Shown: positions 17,878 through 26,299 of the stretch, one piece after another
Numbering within the stretch: position 1 is the first letter of the stretch
Layout: each line of letters starts with the position of its first letter
DNA from: an uncultured Hyphomicrobiales bacterium
Lineage (GTDB): Bacteria; Pseudomonadota; Alphaproteobacteria; Rhizobiales; Rhizobiaceae
Direction: 5' to 3'
Assembly: GCA_943908365.1 (NCBI GenBank)
Contig: CALTTH010000007.1
Coordinates: 1 to 64,000, forward strand
Length of the DNA stretch: 64,000 nt
Notes under the pieces: generated by a model
What the model saw: only the letters and a program-made list of their open reading frames with translations
The model's database searches: none
What the model was told of the DNA's origin: nothing
Program-made: the position numbers and the translations under genes

Positions 17878-18618
17878 GTGACAAACAGTATGAGGGATGA
17901 AGTATTGACAGAACTTAATATGGGTCGACGCGCATTTGTTTTTGGTGCCGCCGGCATTGGCCTTGTCTCGGTCGCCGGGTGCAGCACCTCAAACAATTCT
18001 GGAGAGATCTCGGCAGAGGCCCCGCCTTTGCCACAGAAGACCGTATTTTCCGACATGTATGCGGCAAAGCCTGATGAGCAATTTCCGCTGCCTGCTATCC
18101 CATATCGCAAGATCAAGCCGCGATTTTATCGTCAGTTCGTTGACGATCCGACCGGTGAACGCCCGGGTACTTTGGTCGTCGATACGGCCAACCATTTCCT
18201 TTATCTCACCTATGAAAACGGCAAATCGATCCGGTATGGCGTTGGTCTCGGACGTGCGGGGTTCGAATGGTCCGGAAGAGGGGTCATTCAATATAAGCGT
18301 GCATGGCCAAGGTGGACGCCACCGGATGAGATGATCGCACGACAGCCGGAACTTGAACCCTATAGCGCCTCGAATGGTGGCAAGCCACCGGGGCTAGACA
18401 ATCCTCTCGGCGCGCGCGCGCTGTATATTTTCCAAGACGGGCAAGACACGCTATATCGCATTCACGGGTCACCGGAATGGTCGAGCATTGGAAAATCCGT
18501 ATCGTCTGGCTGTGTGCGAATGATCAATCAGGACGTCGTCGACCTTTTCAATCGGGTTCAAAACAAAACGCCGATTGTGGTAACCAGCCTGCCCGAATCC
18601 CCCCAGCGTTCTGCGTGA
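17878..18618 (+). CDS. L,D-transpeptidase, lipoprotein form
   Basis: 246 residues from a GTG; ATG codons at 17890 and 17920 are alternatives. A signal with MGRRAFVFGAAGIGLVSVAGC gives a lipobox ending in Cys, so the enzyme is probably membrane-anchored after lspA-type processing. The YkuD domain has RIHGSPEWSSIG and VSSGCVRMIN. It is a paralogue of the preceding gene, and the adjacent lspA encodes the peptidase that would mature it. Confidence 0.88.
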   Translation: MTNSMRDEVLTELNMGRRAFVFGAAGIGLVSVAGCSTSNNSGEISAEAPPLPQKTVFSDMYAAKPDEQFPLPAIPYRKIKPRFYRQFVDDPTGERPGTLVVDTANHFLYLTYENGKSIRYGVGLGRAGFEWSGRGVIQYKRAWPRWTPPDEMIARQPELEPYSASNGGKPPGLDNPLGARALYIFQDGQDTLYRIHGSPEWSSIGKSVSSGCVRMINQDVVDLFNRVQNKTPIVVTSLPESPQRSA

Positions 18619-18708
18619 CGGATGAGGCGACGTGCCGAATTTCCAAAATATCGCGCTCGGCCAAACTGCCGTTTCTCCGGATCACCACCCAATCCACATA
18701 GTGGTTTT

Positions 18709-19197
18709 ATGACAGGATTCAAACAGTTGACATTGGCTTTTCTGGCTGGACTTTGCGTCTTGGCTGCCGACCAAGTGATAAAGCTTGTCGTCGTCGAATT
18801 CGTAATGCAACCCGCGAGGGAGATCCCGGTCCTTCCGTTTCTCAACCTCATTTTGACCTTCAACCGGGGTGTAAGCTTTGGAATGTTTGCAGATCAGTTG
18901 GCAGACATCCCTGGGATCCTTGGTGGCGTCAAGATTCTCGTTGTGCTGGGTTTGCTCATATGGGCGTTTTTGAGCAAGACCGCTGCTGAGGCGGTCTCAC
19001 TTGGATTGATTGCTGGCGGCGCGGCGGGCAACATCGTAGATCGGTTGCGCGACGGGGCGGTGACCGATTTCATAGATATATATGTCGGACGTTGGCACTG
19101 GCCGGCATTTAACTTTGCAGACGTTGCAATTTTCTGCGGCGCGGTCTTGTTTGTTTTGTCCACGCGGTCGACGAAAACGGCAACGCCCTCTCGATAG
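18709..19197 (+). CDS. lspA: Lipoprotein signal peptidase II
   Basis: 162 residues from the ATG at 18709; the in-frame extension from 18622 is not needed. Four membrane segments are visible. Catalytic-region motifs are FNRGVSFGMF, GGAAGNIVDRLRDGAVTDFID and NFADVAIF, with the paired Asp residues. The enzyme cleaves signal peptides of diacylglyceryl-modified prolipoproteins. A plasmid copy beside metal exporters recalls pbrC of lead-resistance operons, which encodes a signal peptidase II homologue. Confidence 0.93.
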   Translation: MTGFKQLTLAFLAGLCVLAADQVIKLVVVEFVMQPAREIPVLPFLNLILTFNRGVSFGMFADQLADIPGILGGVKILVVLGLLIWAFLSKTAAEAVSLGLIAGGAAGNIVDRLRDGAVTDFIDIYVGRWHWPAFNFADVAIFCGAVLFVLSTRSTKTATPSR

Positions 19198-19230
19198 AGA
19201 CTTCAACGTGAAGGATGTTAAAGACCGAAG

Positions 19231-19434
19231 ATGTTTATTACGCCTCACCAAAAAAATGTTCTGGGTCCCGAGCCGTTAAGTCGCGCAAGAAGTCGGCAAA
19301 ACCGCATCTTTTTGATTGTGTTGTTGACGTTCGTTGTCGCTGTTTTCTCATTCAGCTTTGTGCACCTTGCGAAGGAGACAGGTCGTAGTATTCCCGAAGC
19401 TACACCTCGGCAACCAGAGCACCAAGGCAGTTAG
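19231..19434 (+). CDS. Small single-span membrane protein
   Basis: 67 residues: a polar N-terminus, one hydrophobic segment (about 26-44, IFLIVLLTFVVAVFSFSFV), then a polar tail with HLAKETGR. It follows lspA by 34 bases in the same direction. No family is recognised. Confidence 0.45.
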   Translation: MFITPHQKNVLGPEPLSRARSRQNRIFLIVLLTFVVAVFSFSFVHLAKETGRSIPEATPRQPEHQGS

Positions 19435-19526
19435 CCTTGGAAGGTGCTCCTTGCTCCAGCCCAAGGCTGTAAGCCGGCATATTGGAGTGTGTTGGCTATC
19501 GTGCCGCTCCATCTACATCGAGCGGC

Positions 19527-20186
19527 TCAGGAACCGGACTTTGCGGCCTGTATTTCGGTTTTGACCAGGTCGTAGAGTCCTTGCGGGCTGAACTCGGTGA
19601 GTGGCTTGCCGTTCACGAAGAAGGTCGGTGTCTGCTCGACGCGGTTGGCCTTCACGTCGGCAATGTCCTGGGCCAGCACGGCATCCACTTCGGGGGTGGT
19701 TGCCTCCTTGCGGGCAGGTTCAAGGTCCAGCCCTGCTCCGGCTGCGATCTGCCAGGCCTTTTCGATATCGGGCGCGCCATGGTCGGCCCATTCGGCCTGG
19801 TTGGCAAATAGGGCCTCCAGGACCGGCTGGAACTTGTCCTGCTTCCTAGCGGCTTCCAGGATCCTGACGGCCTCATCGGAGCCTTCGTGCAGCGGCGTGT
19901 AGCGCAGCACGAGCCGTACGTCTTCGCCGGTCTCATGCATGATCTGCTTCACGATCGGATAGAATGCGCTGCACGCCTCGCATGAAGGATCGAAGAACTC
20001 GACGATCGTGACGGGTGCGGCCTCCGACCCCATGACCGGAGAATGCGGCCTGACCAAGCTGTCGCCAGACAAGACTGCAACGGCTTGTGGCGCTGAGCCG
20101 TCCCTGCTGCTGTAGAGCATTGCAGCCCCTCCGAATATGACGATGGCAACGAATGCCGTGAGCATGACAAGGGCACGTTTGGTCAA
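19527..20186 (-). CDS. DsbA-like thiol oxidoreductase with CEAC active site
   Basis: 219 residues from a TTG at 20186 that overlaps the dsbB-like stop by four bases. N-terminal anchor at about 7-24. The thioredoxin fold has FFDPSCEACSAFYPIV (active site CEAC instead of CPHC) and the cis-Pro loop TPTFFVNGKPL. It acts in the periplasm with its dsbB partner. The longer frame up to 20501 lies antisense to the dsbB-like gene and is discarded. Confidence 0.88.
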   Translation of the reverse strand: MTKRALVMLTAFVAIVIFGGAAMLYSSRDGSAPQAVAVLSGDSLVRPHSPVMGSEAAPVTIVEFFDPSCEACSAFYPIVKQIMHETGEDVRLVLRYTPLHEGSDEAVRILEAARKQDKFQPVLEALFANQAEWADHGAPDIEKAWQIAAGAGLDLEPARKEATTPEVDAVLAQDIADVKANRVEQTPTFFVNGKPLTEFSPQGLYDLVKTEIQAAKSGS

Positions 20187-20626
20187 GACTGGATTCTCCG
20201 ACGGACGATGAGCAAGAGGGCGATGATGGCGGTGAAAGACGCAAGGGAAAGAAGTGGAAGCGGAACTGTTCCAAGCAGCGTCATGGCGTCGCCCGAACAG
20301 GACGGTCCTTGCCCGCAGGGCTTGATCGCAGTCGGCACAAGCTTGAAGTAGACGAGGTTGTGGAACGCCGCGATCAGCCAGCCGACGAGGGCGACAGGAA
20401 GGGCATATCGCCACGCGTAACCATCCGAACGGAAGCTCGCCACCGCAAGGATCACGACCAGCGGAAACATGAACGCGCGTTGGTGCCAACAGAGATCGCA
20501 AGGAAGCTGCCCCATGACTTCACCGATGAAAAGCGCGCCAAGGGTCGCGACCAAGGCGACGATCCACGCACCAAAAAGAGGCGCCCATGCGGTGTCCGGT
20601 GCGGGAGTTGTCAGTTTTTGCTCCAT
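20183..20626 (-). CDS. DsbB/BdbC-type quinone oxidoreductase
   Basis: 147 residues, four membrane segments. The first periplasmic pair is CDLC in LPCDLCWHQRAF; the second is CGQGPSC. This is the compact BdbC/DsbB-type enzyme that reoxidises a DsbA partner using quinone. It is directly upstream of and coupled to the CEAC thiol oxidoreductase, so the two form a dedicated pair. Confidence 0.9.
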   Translation of the reverse strand: MEQKLTTPAPDTAWAPLFGAWIVALVATLGALFIGEVMGQLPCDLCWHQRAFMFPLVVILAVASFRSDGYAWRYALPVALVGWLIAAFHNLVYFKLVPTAIKPCGQGPSCSGDAMTLLGTVPLPLLSLASFTAIIALLLIVRRRIQS

Positions 20627-20740
20627 TCGGCGTCTTTCAAGCGGTATCGAGTCACTGAGATGATGAACCCTCTACCAGATGCAAGGTCAAGAGCCTGCCT
20701 CACCATCACAGCGCTCCGCGATCGGTGATGGTGCCGCAGC

Positions 20741-21706
20741 TCAAACGACATTCGTCGGCGCGAGCGTGCAATCCATCCCTCCGTACTCGACCTGCAGTGT
20801 CGCGTGGTGGATTCGGTAGCGCTCGAGCAATTCGGTGCGGGCGTCGACTATAAACTGGTCACCAGATGTTCCGTCAGGCGCTACCAGATGGACCGTCAGC
20901 GCCGTCTCCGACGTGCTCATGGGCCAGATGTGAAGGTCATGCACGTCCGAAACGCCAGGCAGGCCTGCCAGATAATCCCGAACGCCAGCGGCATCTATAC
21001 CGTCCGGGACGGCGTTCAACGACATCGCTACGCTGCCTTTCAATAGGCCCCAGGTGCTCCACAGGATCACGACGACGATCACCAGGCTCACTGCGGGATC
21101 GATCCATGCCCACCCCGTCTTGAGGATGAGAAGCCCCGCGACAACCACGCCAGCCGACACTGCGGCGTCGGCTGCCATATGCAGATATGCGCCGCGGATG
21201 TTCAGATCGCCCTTGCTGCCGGAGGAGAAGAGGTACGCCGTCACGCCGTTGATCAGGATGCCGATACCAGCCACGATAATGACGGTAAGGCCAGCGACAG
21301 GTGCGGGATCCGAGAAGCGGCCGATGGCCTCCCAGGCGATCGCTCCGACGGCCACCAGAAGCAGCATCGCGTTGGCGAGTGCGGCCAGGATGGAGGAAGC
21401 TCCCAGTCCATAGGTGTACTTTGGCGTCGGAAGGCGCTTTGCGAGCATCACCGCTATCCACGCCACCACAAGGGCAAGGACGTCGGAGAGGTTGTGGCCC
21501 GCATCCGCGAGCAGCGCCATGGAGTTCGCATATAGGCCGTACCCGGCTTCAACCGCGACGAATATGGTGTTCAGAATGATGCCCACCGCGAAAGCCTTGC
21601 CGAAACTCGCCGGAGCGTGCGCGTGACCGGGCCGTCCATGCTTGTGATCGCCTCCAGCACGTCCGGAGTGATCATGACCGTCGTTGTCATCATGCTGGTG
21701 GGTCAT
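20741..21706 (-). CDS. Cation diffusion facilitator (Zn/Cd/Co exporter, CzcD/ZitB type)
   Basis: 321 residues. A His-rich N-terminus (MTHQHDDNDGHDHSG...HKHGRPGHAHA) precedes six membrane segments. Metal-site helices are LLADAGHNLSDVLAL and YLHMAADAAVSAGV. The cytoplasmic C-terminal domain is present (VSDVHDLHIWPM). It exports divalent cations against protons. A MerR-type promoter lies 67 bases upstream on the same strand. Confidence 0.93.
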   Translation of the reverse strand: MTHQHDDNDGHDHSGRAGGDHKHGRPGHAHAPASFGKAFAVGIILNTIFVAVEAGYGLYANSMALLADAGHNLSDVLALVVAWIAVMLAKRLPTPKYTYGLGASSILAALANAMLLLVAVGAIAWEAIGRFSDPAPVAGLTVIIVAGIGILINGVTAYLFSSGSKGDLNIRGAYLHMAADAAVSAGVVVAGLLILKTGWAWIDPAVSLVIVVVILWSTWGLLKGSVAMSLNAVPDGIDAAGVRDYLAGLPGVSDVHDLHIWPMSTSETALTVHLVAPDGTSGDQFIVDARTELLERYRIHHATLQVEYGGMDCTLAPTNVV

Positions 21707-21772
21707 CGACCTCGTCCTTTTTGATCGCTCCGCATTTTGTCCAGATCAACATCCTCTTCCTATATCTCGTCC

Positions 21773-21803
21773 ACGATACATCCTCTAGCAACTAGAGGAG
21801 CAA
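21773..21803 (-). promoter_or_regulatory. MerR-type promoter D (CDF exporter)
   Basis: On the minus strand: TTGCTC, 19-bp spacer with CTCTAG-TTG-CTAGAG, TATCGT. Perfect inverted repeat and the same spacing as the other four sites. Confidence 0.8.
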
Positions 21804-21933
21804 GTGTTGGAAGGCAGGTTTCCCTGTCGCCAAATGTAACAGCGCGGATCGACGCTTCTACCACCCGGAGGAACAGGAACAAAGCAGGGTAGACCGCGTT
21901 ACACGGTAGTCGATGAGCAGAAAGGAACACGCC

Positions 21934-22122
21934 ATGACACCGGAAAAACCAGGACCTCATCACGATCATCCGGGGCATACTCCGGGCGATCTGGACGAGC
22001 ATGGTCACCGCGACAAATCTGTCAAGGAAAAGCCGGGTCCTCATCATGATCATCCCGGCCATCAGCCCGGCGATCTGGACGAACACGGCCACCGCGACAA
22101 GAGCGCGCCGCCGAAACCCTGA
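21934..22122 (+). CDS. His-rich miniprotein with two 26-residue repeats
   Basis: 62 residues from the ATG at 21934 (AAAGGA upstream); an earlier in-frame ATG is at 21913. The protein is two near-identical units, residues 4-29 and 32-57, each PGPHHDHPGH-x-PGDLDEHGHRDKS, differing at one residue. Twelve of 62 residues are His. There is no signal peptide, so it is likely cytoplasmic. Between a CDF exporter and a ZntR-like regulator it is best explained as a Zn/Ni/Cu buffer (inference). I know no named family. Confidence 0.75.
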   Translation: MTPEKPGPHHDHPGHTPGDLDEHGHRDKSVKEKPGPHHDHPGHQPGDLDEHGHRDKSAPPKP

Positions 22123-22179
22123 CCGCATCGTGGCGGGGGGAGCGAAGGCTCCTCCTCCAAATTCTTTGGCCGATAACGT

Positions 22180-22596
22180 TTAGGAATGATCGGTCTCGCA
22201 GAGTTCGTGATTAGCCAGCGCCCTGATTACGTAGCAATCCTTGACCTGAGTTCCGTGGCAGTGGCTTGTGATGCGCTCCAGCTCCGTTTCCAGCTTCCTC
22301 AATTTTGCGATCTTGTCGCGCACCTCTAGGAGCTGCGTCGCCGCGATCCGGTCCGCATCGGCGCACGGCCGCTCGGGATGCTGGCTGAGATCGATCAGTT
22401 CCCGGATCGCCTCGATCGTTAGTCCGAGTTCCCTGGCATGGCGGATGAAGGACAGGCGCTCCTGCTCCTGCCCGGAATATCGCCGCTGGTTTCCCTCCGA
22501 ACGCTCCGAATGCGACAGCAGCCCCATTTGCTCATAGTAGCGGATCGTTGGTATCTTGACGCCTGTCGAGCGTGACAGATCACCAATTGTGAACAT
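22180..22596 (-). CDS. MerR-family divalent-metal regulator (ZntR/CadR/PbrR-like)
   Basis: 138 residues from the ATG at 22596 with GGGGAG upstream; the frame extension to 22779 is spurious. The winged-helix N-terminus is FTIGDLSRSTGVKIPTIRYY. Metal-site cysteines are Cys78, Cys113 (HCH) and Cys121, the pattern of Zn/Cd/Pb sensors, with extra Cys133 and a His-containing tail. Such proteins activate promoters with 19-20 bp spacers. It is the only MerR gene in the window, so it is the natural candidate to control promoters A-E. Confidence 0.9.
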   Translation of the reverse strand: MFTIGDLSRSTGVKIPTIRYYEQMGLLSHSERSEGNQRRYSGQEQERLSFIRHARELGLTIEAIRELIDLSQHPERPCADADRIAATQLLEVRDKIAKLRKLETELERITSHCHGTQVKDCYVIRALANHELCETDHS

Positions 22597-22669
22597 GAAC
22601 GGACTCCCCAAAATAGCTACGGTGACTAGAGATCTGGCGTCGAAAGCAGGTGTAGTCAATAGGCGTGCG

Positions 22670-22683
22670 CACTCCTTGGAGTG
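22670..22683. repeat. Palindrome between merR-like and PCu(A)C-like genes
   Basis: CACTCCTTGGAGTG is a perfect 14-bp palindrome in the divergent intergenic region. It does not match the CTAGAG sites and could bind another regulator. Confidence 0.3.
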
Positions 22684-22794
22684 GTACGCCTTCGAAAAGG
22701 TGAATTGCGTTGTCGCCATGACTGCGACAGTTAGAGCTATCCGAGCGTGAGGGTGCGCACGCCTTTCGACATATGACATTCACTGGACATACAG

Positions 22795-23286
22795 ATGCGA
22801 GAAATTGCCGTGGTTTTGGTGGCCGCCTTCAGCGCTCTGTTCGGGCCGACCGGCGCTCGGGCCTCTTTCCCGCCGCTCGCGTCGGACGTGCCGGTCATCG
22901 AGCATGCGGAGATCATCCTGGGACCGCGTGGAACCAAGGATCGGGCTTTTTTGATTATATGGAACGGCACGTCCGAGGAAAAATCGATCACATGCCTTCG
23001 GATCGCCGGATACGGTCGAATAGCGCTCGTTCAGGCAGGTAGAACACCGGCTGAACGCTACACGAGCGATATCGATGACATGATCCTGACCGTTCCGAGC
23101 AATTCGGAAGTGTACATGAAACCGAATACCGTGTTCTTCTCCATCGAGAGAGTGGGCGAACTTGAAGGCACCGTCGAGATAGAAGTCGAGATCGATAACA
23201 GCTACACGATCAAGTCGATCGTCGCACTAAAGCCATCCGGCTCCAGCGTTACAAGCCACCACCACGGTGAAGCCAACGACGGGTGA
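22795..23286 (+). CDS. Second PCu(A)C-like exported protein lacking copper ligands
   Basis: 163 residues, signal peptide about 1-23 (ending ARAS). It parallels the protein at 15490: VIEHAEIILGPRGTKDRAFLIIWNGTS, then LTVPSNSEVYMKPNTVFFSIERV. It lacks the canonical His/Met copper ligands and ends with a His cluster, SHHHGEANDG. It is divergent from the MerR gene. Paralogues in one metal island suggest a family-specific role in the periplasm, unknown at present. Confidence 0.65.
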   Translation: MREIAVVLVAAFSALFGPTGARASFPPLASDVPVIEHAEIILGPRGTKDRAFLIIWNGTSEEKSITCLRIAGYGRIALVQAGRTPAERYTSDIDDMILTVPSNSEVYMKPNTVFFSIERVGELEGTVEIEVEIDNSYTIKSIVALKPSGSSVTSHHHGEANDG

Positions 23287-23408
23287 GGTCGACGGCCCGG
23301 AACGCGTCCACGTCACCGTGGTGGCCAGATGTTTCCGCTCAACTGGCGGATTCCACTAAAAATGGTGATCGAGGGGCGCGATTTCGCGAAAAATCTGGCA
23401 GGGACCGC

Positions 23409-23439
23409 TTGCAGCTAAAGCTACTAGAGGTCTTATGAA
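23409..23439 (+). promoter_or_regulatory. MerR-type promoter C (dsbA-ppiC operon)
   Basis: TTGCAG, 19-bp spacer with CTAAAG-CTA-CTAGAG, TATGAA. It ends 25 bases before the DsbA start. Confidence 0.75.
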
Positions 23440-23463
23440 GAAGCCCTGGAATCAGGAGCAAAC

Positions 23464-24099
23464 ATGAAACGCAGAACCCTTCTTTCAAAGGTATCCGTCG
23501 GTGCGATAGCGCTTGGCCTTGGCATCTCCGCCGGGGTTGCACAGGAAACTCCTCCTGATCTGATGGCACCAGGGCCGCTTCCGGAAAAGTCGTTCGGACG
23601 CGATGATGCTCCGGTAACTGTCATCGAGTATGCTTCGATGACCTGCGGACATTGTCAGCGCTTCCACCTGGAGACCTTTCCCGCCATCAAGAAAGACTAC
23701 ATCGACACCGGAAAGGTGCGGTTCATCTTCCGTGAGTTTCCCTTCGACCCGCGGTCAACGGCTGCATTCATGCTGGCCCGCTGTGTCGGAGACGACAAGT
23801 GGTATCCAACGGTTGACCTGCTGTTCCGGACCCAGGAGAAATGGGCGCGGGCGGAAAGCGGCAGCGATGCGCTCAGGTCGGCTATGGCCGTCACAGGTAT
23901 GTCGACCAAGGACTTCGAGGCCTGTCTGGGCGACCAGGCGCTGCTGGAAAAGGTCAACGCCGTCGCAGAAGGCGGAAAGAAGCTCGGGGTCGATGCGACA
24001 CCGACGTTCTTCATCAACGGAAAAATGGAGTCGGGTGCTCTATCGATCGCGCAGTTCGCGAAGATCGTCGACCCGCTTGTGGCCGCGGCCGGAAAATAA
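23464..24099 (+). CDS. DsbA-family thiol oxidase/isomerase with CGHC site
   Basis: 211 residues with signal peptide (about 1-26, MKRRTLLSKVSVGAIALGLG). The thioredoxin fold has YASMTCGHCQRFH near residue 60 and the cis-Pro loop TPTFFINGKM. Rhizobial DsbA-like proteins of this type introduce or shuffle disulfides in the periplasm. It heads an operon with a parvulin 21 bases downstream, behind MerR-type promoter C. Confidence 0.9.
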   Translation: MKRRTLLSKVSVGAIALGLGISAGVAQETPPDLMAPGPLPEKSFGRDDAPVTVIEYASMTCGHCQRFHLETFPAIKKDYIDTGKVRFIFREFPFDPRSTAAFMLARCVGDDKWYPTVDLLFRTQEKWARAESGSDALRSAMAVTGMSTKDFEACLGDQALLEKVNAVAEGGKKLGVDATPTFFINGKMESGALSIAQFAKIVDPLVAAAGK

Positions 24100-24120
24100 G
24101 AACCAGATCGGGAAGACACC

Positions 24121-25002
24121 ATGAAGTTTGAGACGTTTTTGATAACACGCCACAAGGTGCTGATCTCCTCGGCGCTCATTTTCTGCGCAACGATGGGCGG
24201 CAACGTCTCCGCTGCCGATGTCGTCGCACGGGTGAACGGCCAGGACATCACCGCCGCCGATGTCGATATCGCAGGAAAGCTGTATGCTGGATCGACCGGA
24301 TCGATGCCGCCGGAGGCACGGATGTCCATGCTTGTCGATGCTCTCATCGAGTTCAGGGTCGTCGCAGACGCCGCCAAGGCCGCAGGTTTCGACCAGGATG
24401 AGGACTACAAGCGGCAAGTCGCGCTCCTGCAGGAACAGGTGCTGCGGACGATGTTCGTCGAAAAAACTGCCAAATCGACGGTCACGGACCAGATGGTCAA
24501 GGACACCTATGAAACCCAGGTGGCCAAAATTCCGCGCGTCGACGAAATCAGGGTGCGTCACATCCTGCTCGCGACGGAAGACGAGGCATTGGCAGCAATG
24601 CAGGCCGTCAAGAATGGTGCGGCGTTCGAGGTAGTCGCTGCGGAACGCTCGAAGGATGAAACCGCGAAAACCAACGGCGGTGACCTGGGGTACGCCTCGC
24701 AGGAGCAGATGCTGCCCGAGATTGTCGAGGCGGTGTCGAAGCTGAAACCGGGAGAGATTGTGACGACCCCTGTGAAGACCAGCTTCGGGTTCTACGTCGT
24801 GAAACTGGAAGACAGAAGAACACGGCCGCTTCCACCTCTCGAAGCTGTGTCGGGCCAGATCCGGAGTTCGCTTGAAAACGGCGCCGCCAGCAAGATCATC
24901 GCCGACCTCAAGTCAAAGGCCAAAGTCGAGAAGCTCGTTCCAGACGTCGCGCCGCCAGCCGAAGCGGACGGCCATGATCATTCACAGGAACAGCCGAAAT
25001 AG
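24121..25002 (+). CDS. PpiC/parvulin-type periplasmic peptidyl-prolyl isomerase
   Basis: 293 residues. Signal peptide (about 12-32), SurA-like N-terminal helices (VVARVNGQDITAADVD), then a parvulin domain: IRVRHILLATEDEA, AFEVVAAERSKDETAKTNGGDLGY, and TSFGFYVVKLED. It folds exported proteins. The C-terminus carries ADGHDHSQEQ, another His-containing tail like other proteins in this island. Confidence 0.9.
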   Translation: MKFETFLITRHKVLISSALIFCATMGGNVSAADVVARVNGQDITAADVDIAGKLYAGSTGSMPPEARMSMLVDALIEFRVVADAAKAAGFDQDEDYKRQVALLQEQVLRTMFVEKTAKSTVTDQMVKDTYETQVAKIPRVDEIRVRHILLATEDEALAAMQAVKNGAAFEVVAAERSKDETAKTNGGDLGYASQEQMLPEIVEAVSKLKPGEIVTTPVKTSFGFYVVKLEDRRTRPLPPLEAVSGQIRSSLENGAASKIIADLKSKAKVEKLVPDVAPPAEADGHDHSQEQPK

Positions 25003-25195
25003 ACGAACTGCTAAGGGCCTGGACGAAAAGCCACGGACAAGGGCTTCAAGATAGTCTGATGCTGCGTGAGTTCGGCCGCCTCCAACCGTAACTTGGGGAA
25101 GGCTGACGAACTTGTGAATGACTTCAACCGACATGCTGCTTGGCGCGACCGTGCCCGCACGTTAATGCAACCCAACGATACCGTCCGGACATGCA

Positions 25196-26290
25196 ATGCA
25201 GAGCGTTCGATACATGATCATGGCCCACGACAGCATGCAGATATTTTCGGCCTCAAGCCGTTTTTTGAAAGCTTTAGCATCTTGTGTCGTATCGACGCTG
25301 GCACGGACGCTCGCGCTTCTCGCGCTCACAGCCATCGTGTCTGGATGTGTCTCCACGACGCTCGACGACCTGGGTGATCCATCGCCCGTGATTCCGGCGA
25401 AGCTCGTAACCGAGATGCGCGAAAAGAAGATGTCCCCGGAAAGCCCGGTGCTGATCCGAATTTTCAAGAAGGAGAGCGAGCTCGAGGTCTGGAAACAGGA
25501 CGCCTCAGGCAAATTCGCCCTTCTCAAGACCTATCCCATGTGCAGATGGTCGGGCAAGCTCGGGCCGAAAACGAAGACAGGCGATCGCCAGGCACCCGAA
25601 GGTTTCTACCATGTCTCCGCGGGCATGCTGAATCCGAAGTCGCAATACTACCTGTCGTTCAACCTCGGCTATCCGAACCGCCTCGAATCCGCACTTGGCT
25701 ACACAGGCGAGGCGCTGATGGTGCATGGCGCCTGCTCGTCGTCGGGGTGCTACGCGCTCACTGATCAAGGTGTCGGCGAAATCTATGCGCTCGCTCAGAA
25801 ATCGCTGTCTGCGGGCCAGGCGAAGTTCCAGGTTCAGGCCTATCCCTTCCGCATGACGCCGGAGAACCTCGCCATGTACGCCGGCGACGAGAACTTCGGT
25901 TTCTGGAAGGCTCTAAAAGAAGGATACGACATTTTCGAAGTGACAAGGCGGCAGCCGAAGGTGTCCGTCTGCGGACGTCGGTACGTCTTTGACAAGGAGT
26001 TTGAGCGCGAACCAACCGACCCACTCGCGGAATGTCCTCCGTCCATCGGGCAGGTGGATCTGAGGGTCGCTGCAAAGCGCCAGCTTGAAGACAAGGCTCT
26101 GGCGGAACTGCTCTCAAAAGGCCAGTCATCGGTGGTGACCGCCTACGTCGACGGGGGAATGCATCCGAGTTTTCGCGAATTGATGAAAAAGAACGGGCCT
26201 GAAAAACTGGCTGCGAAGATCTCGGTCATCAAGTATCCGATCAGCAGGCCGGAAGCGGCGCTCGCTGATCCCTTTGCAGGATCGGACTAA
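25196..26290 (+). CDS. YafK/DpaA-like L,D-transpeptidase-family lipoprotein
   Basis: 364 residues; in-frame starts at 25214 and 25235 are alternatives. The signal ends in a lipobox (TAIVSGC, Cys about 50). The YkuD-like domain has HGACSSSGCYAL as the catalytic segment. In E. coli the YafK/DpaA member removes the major lipoprotein from peptidoglycan instead of cross-linking. It follows the parvulin gene by 193 bases in the same direction, and may be read from promoter C or its own. Confidence 0.82.
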   Translation: MQSVRYMIMAHDSMQIFSASSRFLKALASCVVSTLARTLALLALTAIVSGCVSTTLDDLGDPSPVIPAKLVTEMREKKMSPESPVLIRIFKKESELEVWKQDASGKFALLKTYPMCRWSGKLGPKTKTGDRQAPEGFYHVSAGMLNPKSQYYLSFNLGYPNRLESALGYTGEALMVHGACSSSGCYALTDQGVGEIYALAQKSLSAGQAKFQVQAYPFRMTPENLAMYAGDENFGFWKALKEGYDIFEVTRRQPKVSVCGRRYVFDKEFEREPTDPLAECPPSIGQVDLRVAAKRQLEDKALAELLSKGQSSVVTAYVDGGMHPSFRELMKKNGPEKLAAKISVIKYPISRPEAALADPFAGSD

Positions 26291-26299
26291 CGGATAGGC

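Noticed and set aside
22621..22660. A sixth CTAGAG-type MerR site upstream of the MerR gene
   Set aside because: TTGACT and a single CTCTAG half are present, but the half-site lies outside a 19-bp spacer and no second half pairs with it.
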